From Atrina japonica (lineage: Eukaryota; Mollusca; Bivalvia; Pterioida; Pinnidae), in assembly GCA_030159075.1 (NCBI GenBank), contig BROG01000243.1, positions 722,001 to 786,000 on the forward strand: a DNA stretch of 64,000 bases, read 5' to 3'. Shown here one piece after another: positions 47,820 to 62,227 of this stretch; the first letter of the stretch is position 1, and each line of letters begins with the position of its first letter. Below the pieces are notes generated by a model, which saw nothing but the letters and a program-made list of their open reading frames with translations, did not search any database and was not told the DNA's origin. The translations under genes were made by a program, and so were the position numbers.

Positions 47820-49018
47820 TCAAGAAGAAATAACAAGAGTTCCAACCAACATTAATGTACCATTCAATAGTCATAACTGCTTGTTGTGAATTCCAATTGC
47901 ATATTAAATATTATTATGGTTTGTATCAATTGTAGCTCCCCCTCCCTTTTTTTGGTCTGGTTTTTGTAAACCTCTAGATACAACCAGGCCTTTCATGATC
48001 AATACTGAGCTAGAAGCCAACAAATTCTGTTGGCCATTAATTTGTTGGCTATTTTCATGAAAAGCTCATGTTGCTGGCTATTTTCTTGTCTACCGTTACT
48101 CAACAAAAAATTGTCAATCTCTATCTACACACAAAGTTCATCAAAACCTTTTTGTTGTCTACTTTATATGACTTGTCTCTTACTCCAGAAACTATTAAAA
48201 GGGCTGTAAAACTCTAAACAAAATCCAAGCCAGATACATGTTCAAAATATTTTTATATAAAGTTTATCTTCATATGTCATTTTGAATAGGGAGATCTATG
48301 TTACTTATTTGTGATTTTTTAGCCTTAGAAGAGATAATATGAAACAAATCAGTTTCATACAATCATACGCAATGTAAATTCATTAAATAATTATTTTAAT
48401 ACAATACAAATTCAGGGTTTTCCCTCCCTCAATTGAAAATGAGGGTCATTTGGAAATTTTGAGTGTCACCGATTCTTTTATTCTATATATATACATATAT
48501 ATCAATCAGACAACTAAGTGTTTACCATTTACCTCCCATCTACCATAAAACACAATTGATTTTTATTAAGGTCATGAATCTGCTGTTTTGTTGCGACAAT
48601 CACGCAGGATTTATGGGCCATAATAAAAAATTACTAATATTTAAGACTTTGTCATTTGTTAATACTATATCATTGTTCACAAAAATACAAATAAATGTGT
48701 CACATCAAATAATCGATAATCCTGCATATTTTTTTCACTTAATAATCAGTGGTATGATTCATATTTCAATGAAATGATCTTCATGTCTCATACCTAGTAT
48801 TATTCTTTTGTTATATGTATCAGTGTATATATACATAGTATACGGTAAAAAGAAGTTGCATTGTTGAACTCGGTGTGTAAATAGAAACCAGCCATTTTTC
48901 TCTGAATAGAAGAGTTCAAATAAGTCAATGTTTTGCATGGCCATTCACGTAAATTTGCAGGATAGCCGACAGAATCTGTTGCCTGTTGACTATTACACTC
49001 TATAGACCAGTAGTTCTA

Positions 49019-49109
49019 TTAACTTCATCAACCCCTGAAAAACAATGGACTCTTCTGTACATCAATGACTTAGACCAGTCAAACGTGTCTTTTGGGGCGA
49101 ATGGGTTAA
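49019..49109. mobile_element. TTAA-bounded MITE, copy 4
   Basis: TTAACTTCATCAACCCCTGA at the left; TCTTTTGGGGCGAATGGGTT with AA at the right. The centre TCTGTACATCAATGACTTAG matches copy 3. Confidence 0.8.
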
Positions 49110-49199
49110 AAGCGGTCATCATGTACATTGTGTAATTATTTCAAATTTGTAACTGAGACGAATATATTTGCAAAAGAGATCTATACCAAAGTTCAATCA

Positions 49200-51000
49200 C
49201 AGAGACATGCCAACTGAATCAATACTAAATTACATTGTATATCTTGTTCATGAGCCAACAACACCGGCCTAATCATCATCACTCAACATTTTCATCATCA
49301 TCATCATCATCATAATCACAACTCATTCTTAGTCATGGACAACATGTTTGGTAATGACTCTTGTTCTCCGCTTTGATAACCCACTCCAGTTCTGATCATT
49401 TACCAATCTTTACAATAGATTTTACAGTAAACATAAAGAAATGTGAAATATATCTGATATCTTATGACAAGCTTAGCTGGGCAATTTAATTCACATTAGA
49501 AGATTTGATGTCTTTGAAAGTTTGCTGTATGATGCCATACATATGCATGTACTGATATAGAACAAGTAACTGATTACGTACACATCAAAAAATTAACACG
49601 TCTTTTAAGTTTGTTGTAGGATTCCTCACTCAGGATATTAACACGTTCAATTATATCCATATATATTAACACCATGAAATCAGTCATCACTATATGGTGA
49701 AATTAAAATTTCCCAACAATGAAATTCAATTTTCTTGTCATTAGGATGAAAGTCAATGAATTTGTCACAAATAATTAATTGTCAACTGATTCAGAAAGCT
49801 TACTTTTGTTTTAAATCATTAAAACACAATATATAAAACAGATTCAAGTCATATCCTATTCCTAATTCAAAAATGTAAATCATAAACATTGAATCAACAT
49901 TTCCCAACAGCACTATTGAATTTCAACTTGAAATCCGATACTTCTTTTCTTTCTTAGTCTAAAAGATACATAAAAGTCTGTTGAAATATGATCAACAAAT
50001 ATATTTGTCACCATACTATTTCCAGCTATGATGTAATCCAAGGTCATTATTAAATGAGAAAATGAAACCCCGACAATTCCAAATATTTCAAAGTCAATGT
50101 CTATATCTGTCTAAATCTAAAGAGCTATTTATATTCAGTGCAAGTTACAAGTCACTGAAGTCAATTTTCCTTTCTTCAACTAGATATCTGTTTACAAATC
50201 TCTGAAAATTTACAAGAAACAAGAATCGATTTCTGAACTTATCTTAAATTACTAAAGTATAAATTTCAACTGGGTAAATGGTTTATATTAATGCTGATGA
50301 AAACACTTAGCAGTAACACGTACATTATTTCTGTGTACAGTCGTTGTCAAATATTGATGCACAAATAGGTTTTATTACAGCGTACAAATTCCTTCCTCTC
50401 CTCGCATCATCTGATACAAAGCCAAGTAGCGCTTTGTAATTAATCACACGCAAGTGTAACTTATTATCTCAGGAAACCACTGCCCAATACCAGATCTAAT
50501 ATACAAGATATCCTTTTTGTTTGTTTTCTTTACTTTATATAGCTCCTTCAAGTAAGGATCTTGAAGCCTTAGTTTTTAGCCACATGTACATGTATGCATT
50601 TTCTGTACCACCCTATCTAAATACATGCAGGGATCGAAATGAACTGTTTTTGTCACAGGCTAATTTCAACTTGTAGATTTATAAAATCCACGAGTTAAGA
50701 TGAAAAACAATGAGCTAAATTTAACTTTGAAGAACATTTAAGCAACCAAAGCTTTTTTTACTGTTACATGTATTTTGATGGGTTCAAATCAATAACGGTA
50801 AACAACCAGGAAATAAACCAACAAACAATAAAAAAAAAAAACAATGGGGAAATAATAAGACATACTTTGTTAACCAGCCTAACAGCTCTGAATCAGTGAA
50901 TGTCTAGATTCTGTAATTTTTTTTTCTTTCTAAACTTTATCTCATTCTGCTTCCTTTTAAAAAATTTAATCATCTGATATTAAATGGCCTACCGTTAGTG
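49200..51000. other. no gene or clear element seen
   Basis: AT-rich, with a short (CAT)n run at about 49286-49308. Open frames are short and featureless. Confidence 0.4.
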
Positions 51001-51004
51001 TTAT

Positions 51005-51189
51005 GGTGAAACTTGTATGTATAACGACCTCCTTCTGGACACAAGAAAACCAGTCTTTATAGGGAGGTGTGTCTTTATATAGAGGTTGAACTTGATTTGT
51101 ACACAAATGGTGCTATTGGGGACAACAAAAACAGTCCTTGTGACCAGGTGGTCCTTATACACAGGTGGTCACTAAAGCAGGTTTTACTG
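51005..51189. mobile_element. pogo-like MITE (subfamily A)
   Basis: GTGAAACTTGTATGTATAAC at the left; CTAAAGCAGGTTTTACTG at the right. The body shares GATTTGTACACAAATGGTGC with the 16668 and 23930 copies. Confidence 0.75.
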
Positions 51190-53287
51190 TAATTACAAAC
51201 TGGTGATTTTCCTTGGCCAAATTCTAAAGAGTCTCTGTCTTCTGATTGGGAAAATTCTGATCAGCATAAATTGGAAAAAATAAACTTAAGAAAACGGTCA
51301 AGTATGATAATTGGATCTACATGTATGTAAATGACGAATATATGTATATCATACATGTACATGCCGATCGTCAACCTTGATATATTTACAAACATGTTAA
51401 AAACAATCATATATTTGAAACGATACATTGAAACTATATTGATATACACAAAAGATATATGTCATGTAATAACAAATAAATAATCTGATTTGCCACTTAA
51501 ATGTACACGTTTATACACATGTATAGATAACAAAAACAAATCCAATAAACTAAAGACTTTATAAAAATCAATAATATCAAATAAAAAGATACTGATTTGA
51601 AATCAATACCAAGTCAGACAATCTGTCAAAACACTTCCTTAACCTGTTGTCAATTTCATGTACAGTACAGTTGTAGGACAAAAGTAAGTTCCCAAAAATG
51701 AATTTCACTATTTGATATATATATATATAATATCCTTTGTTTGATTTTTGCGCTCTGAATTCGGTACATGTAGACATCCAAAATAAATGAAAAATGGCAC
51801 ATTTAACCCTGGGAGTCTGGGCCAATTATTTTGATAATAATTCTGTTTGTTGACATAAAAAAATTACTTAAGTATTGATGACTTATTATGGCTATTTTGT
51901 ATTAAGTCACATATCCATTCATTACCTTTGTAATCAACAGAAGAAAAAAAATGATGTGACTCTCACGAAAATTAGTGTTTTTTCTCCTGAAACAATATAT
52001 AAATTACAATGCAATTTCTACTACAATGAGTACCAAAATCTCTAATTTTTGTGAATCAAAATTTGTTAATATTAGATAAAAGACAAATTCCCTTAGGAAT
52101 TATTGAACTAACTAAGAATACATAGTGAAAATAAATTATGGGAACATACTAATGGCCAGCTACTGTACCTTTGTACAAGTAGTACTAAGCAGGACAGAGC
52201 TTATCGTACTTACATGTATATACACGATAAGAGTTAACTCCTAAAGTGAAACAGCAACATGAAGACTAACTCGGCTTATAAAGTTTCCCGGATAATTATA
52301 CAGAAATAATGAGGCAATCTAAACAGTAATACTTTGCTGTTGTTCGTTTCAATGCTCATCACCTACTGTACTGTATATGTATATATATATATACTCACAC
52401 AACTGTTGAATGACAAAGATTGGTGTATACAACAAGTACCTAAGCTTATCTCATCGTTGATCCGTAACTGTCGGGACAAATATTTCATGAATATAGAGTA
52501 TGAATGACAAGTATAGGTTATTTAAGGCAGTGACAAACAACTGTGACCGGAATGTATTTCAAATAGAAGAATACATTATATATATATATATATATATTGT
52601 CGTTATGATGTTGTCAATTGTAATAAAGAGATTGATAGGGCTGGTCTTCATTCACAAACAGGACTTCGTTAGTTCTTTGTTTTTGTTTTTTTTACAAACC
52701 AGGTGTTCTGGTATTGTCTAAGGGAAGGTTTACTTATAAAAAAGGACATGTAGATCTTGGTCCTATATAAGTATAACATAATAGACATTTATTTCTCCAG
52801 CTTGTAATATATATAACAGATAAACAATCACATCAGTGTTATAACATAGACACCCGACATTTGCTTGTTTAGTGTGTTTACTTTGATATTTATATACTAA
52901 AAGTACCTACATATGCATCCAAACTACTACAATGGCAGTTTTCATCACCTTCATTTCAACTCAAAAAGCCTACAGACACACACAAAAAAACACAATGTGT
53001 GAGGTTTTTATTTTATACTTCATGTGCGAGATACTTTAATCCTATGTTGAATACATAAAACATCCTCTTAAAGTCTTCAGGCCTGTACTTCAGCCAAAAG
53101 ACCACCTTTTTTATGATCATTTATAAGGATAATCCCTTACTGTAAATAATCAAGACCTCACACTACATAGAGCTCTAGAAGTTGTTACAATAATATGGTC
53201 ACTTACATGTATCCGAGTGTGTGACAGACTGATGTGCGACAATGAAATGAACTATTGATGCCACACAATTTAGCAGATCACCCAATC

Positions 53288-53751
53288 AGACCACAAAATA
53301 ACACAGGAGGCGATCCTTCAGGTTACGTGTTACAAATACAAATCACGTAACCTCCTTTTTTTTATTCTTGATATTTGTCATTTCATCTTTTTAACGTACT
53401 TTGAACTTTGAAATTTACACACAACACCTGTCAATATATGTATACATTGTATGTAACTAGCGGAAAAGAAAAAACAATTATAATGTGCATGTCATTATAA
53501 TTGTTATTGTAACCTATCGAAACCTGTAGGTTACATTTACTCATGCCACAAAAAACAGAAATCATTGCAACCCATTTACAGCCCAATAGAGGTTATGCTA
53601 AAAGGAATGATTGTAACCTACAACAATGAAGACCCAAAAATATAAAAATGAAGTGACAGGTATCATCAAGAATGAACAGGAGGTTATGGGATTAGTATTC
53701 ATTGTAACCTCCGAGTAACCTAACGATTGCTCCTGTATTATTTTGTGGTCT
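53288..53751. mobile_element. TIR element with AGACCACAAAATAA ends
   Basis: Left AGACCACAAAATAACACAGG and right CCTGTATTATTTTGTGGTCT differ at one position over 22 bp. The body is full of GTAACCT/AGGTTAC words in both orientations. 464 bp, no transposase; superfamily unknown and no target duplication recognised. Confidence 0.8.
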
Positions 53752-53824
53752 TATATTCCTTATAGTGTAACCTCTGAATGGTTTACGATGATTTCTCTTA
53801 TATTCTGGCCTGCCAATGGTTCTG

Positions 53825-53936
53825 CAGTAGAACCTGCCTTGAGAGGCCACCCCATCTTCCACTCCATTGTGGTCTCTCAAGAGGCTACATAGAATTAGTG
53901 GTTCTCAGAATGTGGTCTCACAAGACAGGTTTCAAA
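53825..53936. mobile_element. pogo-like MITE fragment
   Basis: CAGTAGAACCTGCCTTGAGA at the left; GTGGTCTCACAAGACAGGTT near the right, without a complete terminus. Confidence 0.55.
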
Positions 53937-54498
53937 TTACTATAAAAGTAGAGAAAAAATAAATTGGCATTTGTTATAAAGAGTTAGACTATGGATAGTT
54001 TTAATAGTGATATTGCTATAAAACAGTGAAGTACTGAAATGTCATGTTTTTATTAAGAATTTTTAAGTCTAATTACACAAATTTTATTACCGATTTCAGG
54101 GCTTATGCAAGAAGAATTTTTTTCATGGCCAATTTCATGTTGAAAATCATTCAATGAATATTTTCAATGTGAATCAGAATTAAAATAAATTCAGAGAATA
54201 TATGCACATTGTATATTGTAGCCAAAATGAATTTTTTGCAACTAATTCAGCGAAAAAAACAAAAACAAAAACCAATGGCTACATACCCATCATAGGCTCT
54301 AGATACAGAGGCAGCCCAAACTCAACAGTGTTTAAAAGAACAGAGCTATTGATAGTATTGAAGACAGTCTTGCACAGTTAAAAGACACAAAGTCAAATTA
54401 TATGCAGTCTGTAATTGCTGAGGTCAGCATTTTAGCTTGTGTATACAACTCATAAATTCACCCTTGAAATTTTGACTTGAATAGTTGATATATTATAT

Positions 54499-54608
<110 letters not shown>

Positions 54609-54820
54609 TAATTATAAATTAAATAATATAAAAAAAATAAAAAATTTTTATAAAAATAAACTAAATTTAATCATTAATATCAGTAGTTTATCCACTTGAG
54701 ATTACATATCATATCCAATGTAACACCTGTTTTGATACCTGTGGTATTAGACTTCAAGTATCATGCACTAATCAATCACCAGAAAGGTGTGGCGGTGACG
54801 GCTTTTGTCAACAGGTGAGA

Positions 54821-54936
54821 TACAGTTGGTACTATCAACTGACCAGTGACGTAAAGCGTTCTCATCTTCAAAACTTTGTACAGTTGGTACTATCAACTGA
54901 CCAGTGACATAAAGCATTCTCATCTTCAAAACTTAG
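54821..54936 (+). repeat. 58-bp tandem duplication
   Basis: Two copies starting at 54821 and 54879 (TACAGTTGGTACTATCAACT then GACCAGTGACRTAAAGCRTT). They differ at about three positions. Confidence 0.95.
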
Positions 54937-55243
54937 TACAACAATCACATGTTTGGTTTTCATGTTTGATAACATGTATCTTATGTAATTTATATTTTAT
55001 CACCGACACCTGAAGGTAGGTTGTTGCTGTGTACAAATCACATCAAACAAAACAAAAATATGTCTAGAATGTGCATATGTAATTTAGTTTTATCCGGAAT
55101 AACTCTGAACCAGATCCAGGCAGCTCTGGCGAGATTGATCAACAAGTATTAATTGTTTGTTATACAGTGATCATACAAGTACATGTAATGCGCAGTGTAA
55201 CACTGAAGTAGAGTGGTATGAAGTCAAATAAATACTGATTATA

Positions 55244-55342
55244 TCAACTCATCAACTCCTAAAAAAAACAATGGATCCTTCATTACATCAATGGCTTAGA
55301 GGGACTGCACCAAGTCCAAATGTATCCTAGAGGACAAGTTAA
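55244..55342. mobile_element. TTAA-bounded MITE, copy 5 (diverged)
   Basis: TCAACTCATCAACTCCTAAA at the left, where the terminal TTAA has become TCAA; GTATCCTAGAGGACAAGTTA with A at the right. The central CAATGGCTTAG and CCAAGTCCAAATG are recognisable. Confidence 0.65.
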
Positions 55343-56097
55343 AAAAATCCAACAATATTTATAATTTGTGATTTCAAACCTCAGCCAAATTGATGTGTAC
55401 CCATTTAATGTCTAATTCAAAAGTTAAGATTGAATAACACTGTTGTAGTTTTATCTTCCTATGCATAAACATAGATAGAAATCATAATAAAGTAAGTGCG
55501 GATGTAGAGTCATGAGGTCTTCCGAAAAATAATCACTAAAACATTTGTCACCTATGAGAAATTAATAGCTTTTAAGGCTGCAGCAACACTAACTTGATGA
55601 GAGATTTGCTCTGTTATGGTGAACATGGGTTTGACAGTTTAGGACTAAAGGTTAAGGCTAAAAACAATTCATAAACAAAACAATACTGAAAACTAAGTTG
55701 CAAACAAACAAAAGAAATAATTCTGCAGTCAAACAACTGCCACAGATCAAGCTTCCAACACACAATATACTATGATAGTGTAATTTGAAAAGTGACAAGT
55801 TCTAGACATATATTTTTTGTGTCTTGTTTAGTTTTGGTAACATCTCTATCATTGCTGTTGCTTTTATTTTTCATTGTCTGATGAATATTCTCTTATTCAA
55901 TAGGCCCAATTTGTTTGTTTGTTGTATTTTTTTTAAACCTTTTTGATTAAAATTATATATATTTTTTAATCCTGTATCGCCCAAGAATTTTTCTTTGAAA
56001 ATTACGGACAAGTGGATTTGGAATTCAGACAAGTTACTTGTCCAATGGCCTTTTGGGACAAGTGAAAAAAAACCGTAATAATGTAGCAACCTGCTAT

Positions 56098-56240
56098 ATA
56101 TAGCTTCCTTTTATTCACAAACCTTAGGCCAGTTTCACATGAGAATACTTCCTGCCAAGCCTACATCTGGTTAAAATTAGCCCACTGGTTCTTGAGAAGA
56201 AGTTGAAAATGTATAAAAGTTAATAAAGGACAAGGCACGA
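56098..56240. repeat. dispersed repeat (same family as 22545 and 59035)
   Basis: TAGCTTCCTTTTATTCACAA, CCCACTGGTTCTTGAGAAGA and AAAGTTAATAAAGGACAAGG. Confidence 0.55.
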
Positions 56241-56589
56241 CTAAGTATAAAGACAATAGTTTAAAGTTGATGGCAATAGCTAAATAGGTCACTACGAGCC
56301 TTTTCCTCAGATGACCTGTAAACTACCAGTCATCCTTGATTTTTGGTCACATTTCTTTGTTTTTGAAACAAGTTTATATACTACAGAGAGGTTTTGAAAT
56401 GAAAAATAATTTACTGGTAAGACTGACCCGTGAATTACTGAATTTCAATTTTCACAGGTTGTGCAAAATTTTACTGGTCCTTATTAGGTATTTTTATTAT
56501 CCAGAGTTACCACCCCTTGTAGCAGGTATCAATTGTGATGTCATTTGTTTGTGCGTAAAATGAGAAAAGTTATCAATTGTGACGTCATA

Positions 56590-56695
56590 TGTTTGTGTGA
56601 AAACGACGTTTTCTCGCGTAAAGACATGCTGTTACAATCGATACCTGCTGACATGGGAGATAACTCTGACTAACAAAAAAACAGAATACATTTCT
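56590..56695. repeat. dispersed repeat, copy 2 (see 46405)
   Basis: TTTTCTCGCGTAAAGACATG, ATCGATACCTGCTGACAT and AGATAACTCTGACTAACAAA in the same order as the copy at 46405. Confidence 0.65.
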
Positions 56696-56849
56696 ACATA
56701 TTATTGAAAAAAGCAACTGACAAATAAACTGTTGTGTATCTTCATTTATTTATTTCTTTTTGTTCCCTGCTCGTGTTTCTTTGCACACCAAACATGTCAA
56801 CCTGACTGTTTCATTGTATGATAACCACTTTCTCCCTTCCAGCCTTGCT

Positions 56850-57035
56850 GGCTTGAAGCACAGGGGCTCGTATTTGGGCTGCCAGACAATATGCGCCAGT
56901 CGACTCACTTGACTGACATGCCTTCTAGATTGTGTTTATAGTGCTATAAAGTATAAACACAATCTACATGTAGAATGCACGTTGGTGGACTGGCATATAT
57001 TTTCGACCAAAATTCAAGCTCCTGTGCTTGAAGCC
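56850..57035. mobile_element. imperfect fold-back element
   Basis: Outer ends GGCTTGAAGCACAGG and CCTGTGCTTGAAGCC are inverted repeats with one mismatch. The centre has perfect 14-base arms (AGATTGTGTTTATA, 56927-56940 and 56952-56965) around an 11-base loop. The middle arms are only partly complementary. About 186 bp. Confidence 0.75.
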
Positions 57036-57414
57036 TTGAAGGTACGGAGATTACACGCTGCCTTTTTATTTTCACTGCTTTCTTTCTCCTTTTCTGATTT
57101 TCTCTTTTCGGCACCTTTGGCATTTGTGCATTGTAACTCGAATAATTCAAGCCTGCTCCGTTTCGGATTCTATCCATCCTACGAGTGATCATAGTGAATG
57201 GAATATGATGACTGAATTATTCAGGTTATGGCATTTGCAGAAAACTTGATTGGCCACATAATCGCCATTTTTACAATTATCTGAGTCAATGATGCATTTG
57301 AACAAATTGAACAGTACGTCTTAAGTTCAAGCCTTTTACTGATCTGAAACTAAAATTAAAAACCAGCACATGCACAGAAGTAAAAGAAAAAATCCGGATT
57401 GGATGGCGCAAACA

Positions 57415-57815
<401 letters not shown>

Positions 57816-59034
57816 ATATGTGTGTGTGTAATATATTTCCTGTGATGTTGCATGCATCTCACTCATGTTGCCCCCCTCCCCACCCCCACTTCTGAAAATA
57901 TATATAACTATTAGACTAAAAGTAAAACTATAAATAAATCAGTAAGAAAAATTCTACATATTCCATTTGCATATTTACTTGAATTCATATTCACAATATA
58001 TTATTATATCCTGTGTTCTCATGAAGTCATGGGGCAAAATACATTTCGAGAAATAAATAACAACCAGAATTATTTTTTTAATGAAACAAGTAATAAGGTG
58101 AATAAACAAATCATTCAGCCTTACTTTTCTTTAAAAAATATTCTTTATAGGCTGTCTGTTTTTATTTGGTGATTGTTAAACACGGACCGTATTCCCTCTC
58201 TCTTCCATGTTGATGTTCTCATTGAGTCATGGATAATGACTGGATTGACAAATTAAAAGCGGTGCTGGTCTAAAAATAGTAACAGGAGCATTCTAAATGC
58301 TATATAGAACATCTTTAAAAGTTAATGGTATATTAAACTGTTTTTAAAGCAAATAAAATGCTGTAATGGTACAATTAGTAATACTTGGTAGAAATTATAC
58401 AGAATTTTGGACATTTTTACCCCATTTTTTTCATATATCAACAAACTACAATGTGCATCCTCTAAGGTGAGGAGATGTCTTTTTATCAGAACTGAATCGT
58501 AAACAAGCAATGACAAGTGTGCAAACTAAAACTTATACACACTATTTATGACCCCACGAGTCAACGTGAATCCACGAGTTCATCATGAGAAACAGCCATA
58601 TATAGCATACATTTATTTCATTTTAATCTTAACACACATGAATCAGATGTACATGTACATGACAGAAATGCTCACTATTTAGTATTTATGGCCCAATCAA
58701 GTAAATGAATATAAATAATCCTCATTAAGGAAAGCGGTCAGAATTAACTTGGTTAATGTGGATGCAATCCGTGATCATTTTTTAAGTCATGCAAGAAAAC
58801 ATTCACACATGTACATGTATTGTATGTATATAATAGAGAGAGACATCTAGATATCCTCACAAAGGAGTGAATCTTATTCGATAAACAGCAAAATACTGAA
58901 GTGACCCCTAGTGGCTCATTTATGGACAAGATTTCATTTTTGTTTGTAGATATTGACTTTACAATCATGCATACAAAATTTGAAAGTCATCTGATCATTG
59001 GTTACTAAAAAGATCCTTTTTGGAGCCCCTATGG

Positions 59035-59220
59035 GTCCTATCCCCTTTTCATTCACTAACTTTATGTGGCTTCACATAGGGATGCTATATGCCAAGTTTG
59101 GTTAAAATTGGCCCATTGCTTCTTGAGAAGATGTTTAAATGCAAAAGTTAACAGACAGACGACAGACATTTGGCTATAGCAATAGCTCACTTGGCCCTTC
59201 AAGGCCAGGTGAGCTAAAAA
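59035..59220. repeat. dispersed repeat ending in AGGTGAGCTAAAAA
   Basis: CCATTGCTTCTTGAGAAGAT, AGTTAACAGACAGACGACAG, then GGCCCTTCAAGGCCAGGTGA. Same family as 22545 and 56098, with a fuller right end. Confidence 0.6.
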
Positions 59221-61464
59221 ATGGTGATTTTCACCATACTCAAGTTCAACAATTTCACTTTCACTGCACATGCATTGTGTATCTAGTTTTTACATTATAC
59301 ATGTAATGGTGGAGGAAAAAACTATGTTATAATGCCAAACCTTTTTCTATAATATCCATGGGCATGGGGCCGAAATTTGGCCATCCCAATTTAAAAAAAT
59401 GTTTCTCTGCAGACTGTACTTCAAAGGACTGGCTAAATAACATTTACTATAGGTGTACCAAGGTAAAGTGGCACATCCGGATAGAGTCAAAAACCAAAAC
59501 GATAGTCTACTTTCCAAAAATAGGTTGTACAGGTAAAACATATTGCCTTGCAAGGTCTCCATGCATTACTGAATCTTTAATACTTTTGTGATGACAAGTG
59601 GCTTGTCACCCATGTTATGATTTAATTTAGACTCGTTGTGTTTGTAAACATGTGCCAATTTACCTTGGTAGACCTGTAATACATGTTATAATGTTATTTG
59701 TCCTTCAACAGCTTTGCCACTGTGCCTTATAAAGAATTAACTGTTTCAGGTCAATTTGAATATTAATTGATCCCATTTTTTCCCCCATTTGACGTACTGT
59801 CCTGGGTGCTCAATGGGTAAAATATGGCACCTATCACATTTTTGTGCTGACAAATTGCCCGACACCCCTGTTATGTGTTGTCTTCACATGCTGAAAGTGG
59901 GTACATGATACTAAATCTGAGGTTAGATTCTGAGAAACTGACAATGTTTATAATCTTCATCATTTTATACCAACATCATCACAACAAGACCCTATAGAGA
60001 AACAGCAGTACTACTAAAGTGGTAAAATATTCATATGTACTATTAGTATTACTGGAGCTGTATTCTTGGCAGCAAATATCAGTGAACATAATATGTGACT
60101 GTATACATGCAAAGATGTACATACATGTATACATATTGCTACATGTATAATGCCAGAAATAAATATTTAATCAGGCTTATCATGCACAGGAATTACCAAG
60201 AAATCGTGAAATATCAATTATCACTCCTGTGTATAAATGTTTTTCACTTATCGTAATAACTAATTTGTATATTATATACATGTGTTAATATACATAATAA
60301 GTGTTCATGCAACTGACAACTCTGCCTTTACCTATATATTGTACATGTACTTGCATTCATTGATAAAAAATAATTGGTTTGCTGTAATGTATCTGACTCA
60401 TTCAAAGTCCTGCCATTCCGGGAATTTTTTTCCCCACCAGGCTTCAGGTATGTTCACATTACTAAATGTATTGTACATGTAGGGTTTAAAATTGTCCACA
60501 CAAAATGAATTTAATCCTACCTAACACTGTAACAGTACCCATGGCTACCTGAGTTGCGTTACAGCAAACCAACATTTTTTAGAGGATGGCTGAAAACATG
60601 CAACATATACCATACATACATTTACACTTCTGTTTTGTTTTGTTTTGGGTTTTTTTTTTTCAGGCTTTTAATTACTCTGCTAATAAAGAGCTAGTCAGAA
60701 TTACACTGCATGATAAACTTCGGCTTCATTTACCAAGATATCCCTCTGGTCTCAAACTACATCATGTATAATAATGTTACACTTACACCTGTTTTCAAAA
60801 TAATTAAGCCACGCATACTCATTGATAATTGAAATCATAAGGACTTATACAGCATGCTTTGTACCAGAAGATAAAATCAAGGTCTATGACCTTCTGATTT
60901 ATCTCAGGAAAGTAATTACTTTATAAGATGATGACAAAGACCAGGGTTTCAGCTGGCATTTCGTGAATATTTTTCCAATTTGGCCAATAAGTTTTAGATT
61001 TGGCCAAAAAACTTCCTCCATATCTTAAGGGGCTGAAATAAGATGTCATTCCCAATGCAATAAAAATGCATTTTTCCCCAATATGCAGTCGAAATTTCTC
61101 AATTCAAGTCAAATGACAATGATGAATTTGAAGAGATTCTTGTATTTTCAAAGAGTTTTGAACATTTGTTTTATTTCCCATTTTCAATAAACTATTGCTG
61201 AAATTCCCAATTCAAAAGGCCCAGGCACCATTCCCAGAGTGGTGTGAAAATTTTCTGTAGATTGTAATCCTAGTACTGCTTATAAAAGCAGCATTAGCTA
61301 AGTTAGAATTATTTTTTCGGAAAGTGTGTAATAATCATGAAACGATTGTATGCCATAAAAAAAAAAAACCACACCCGACAATATGATTTACCATCGAAAA
61401 CATAGTGCAGATGCCAAAAAATAATTGATATTTTTTGTGTTTACATGGAAACTGAAAACAAGAC

Positions 61465-61632
61465 ATGGCGTCTGATTACTCTCCGATCATCTTCGTAGAT
61501 GTCCACAAGATTTGCTGGTTGAGTGAAGTTACAAGGAAAACTCGCACCCAAGACGAATCGTACCAAGACAAAAACCTAGACCAACTGAGTGACAAACCCT
61601 ACCCAATAATTATTAGAAGAATTCTTTTGTAG
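61465..61632 (+). CDS. possible 55-residue small ORF (weak)
   Basis: ATG at 61465 in good context (G at -3, G at +4), less AT-rich than its surroundings, open for 55 codons to TAG. Begins MASDYSPIIFVDVHKIC. No family recognised. It could be a first exon or a chance frame. Confidence 0.15.
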   Translation: MASDYSPIIFVDVHKICWLSEVTRKTRTQDESYQDKNLDQLSDKPYPIIIRRILL

Positions 61633-62227
61633 TACCATAAATTTGATATCACATATGAGATTTTGTACGTCAAGATGCTATCATTGACGTTTAAAACAAT
61701 GGCGCCATACTATTGATGGCATTCTATGATAAAAATGTGGAGAATGTGTAAGCAGCAGTTCCATACAAATTAAAATGTCCCTGCATCATATTTACATGTA
61801 GTTACTTTATACTAAGTAATATTTCGCCGGGATTGTTCTATTTAAAATCTTAAATTCCAAAAAGCTAAGACTGTCAATGATCTTTCAGTTAAGAGTGTAC
61901 TCTTAAATAGATTTGACAATACATCTAGGTTTATTATTTCGCCTTGTATGATACTCTATTTTCTTTCTAAAATATACATTTATCATTTAATCCGAGCTCA
62001 TCTGTCGAACTGATGAAGTCTTATTGACAGAAACGGTCGTATTGAGCATGTGTGTTGCCCTTTTTAGTAAAACTATAACTTTGGTGTTATTAATGATACT
62101 TAAACATTTTCGCAATTCTACTGTTTATGTATAATTAACTATATCGGTAATTTTTCATTTCATTTGGGCGAGAGTACTTTCCGTGTACATTTGATAGGCC
62201 TGGGAATATTTGGAACCGCTGACTAAT

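Noticed and set aside
61995..62045. Hammerhead-ribozyme-like boxes: GTC at 62004, CTGATGA at 62010, GAAA at 62030
   Set aside because: Only three bases separate GTC from CTGATGA, so stem I cannot form, and stem II would have just three pairs. The core words are present but the fold is not. A structure search over flanking sequence would be needed to revive it.
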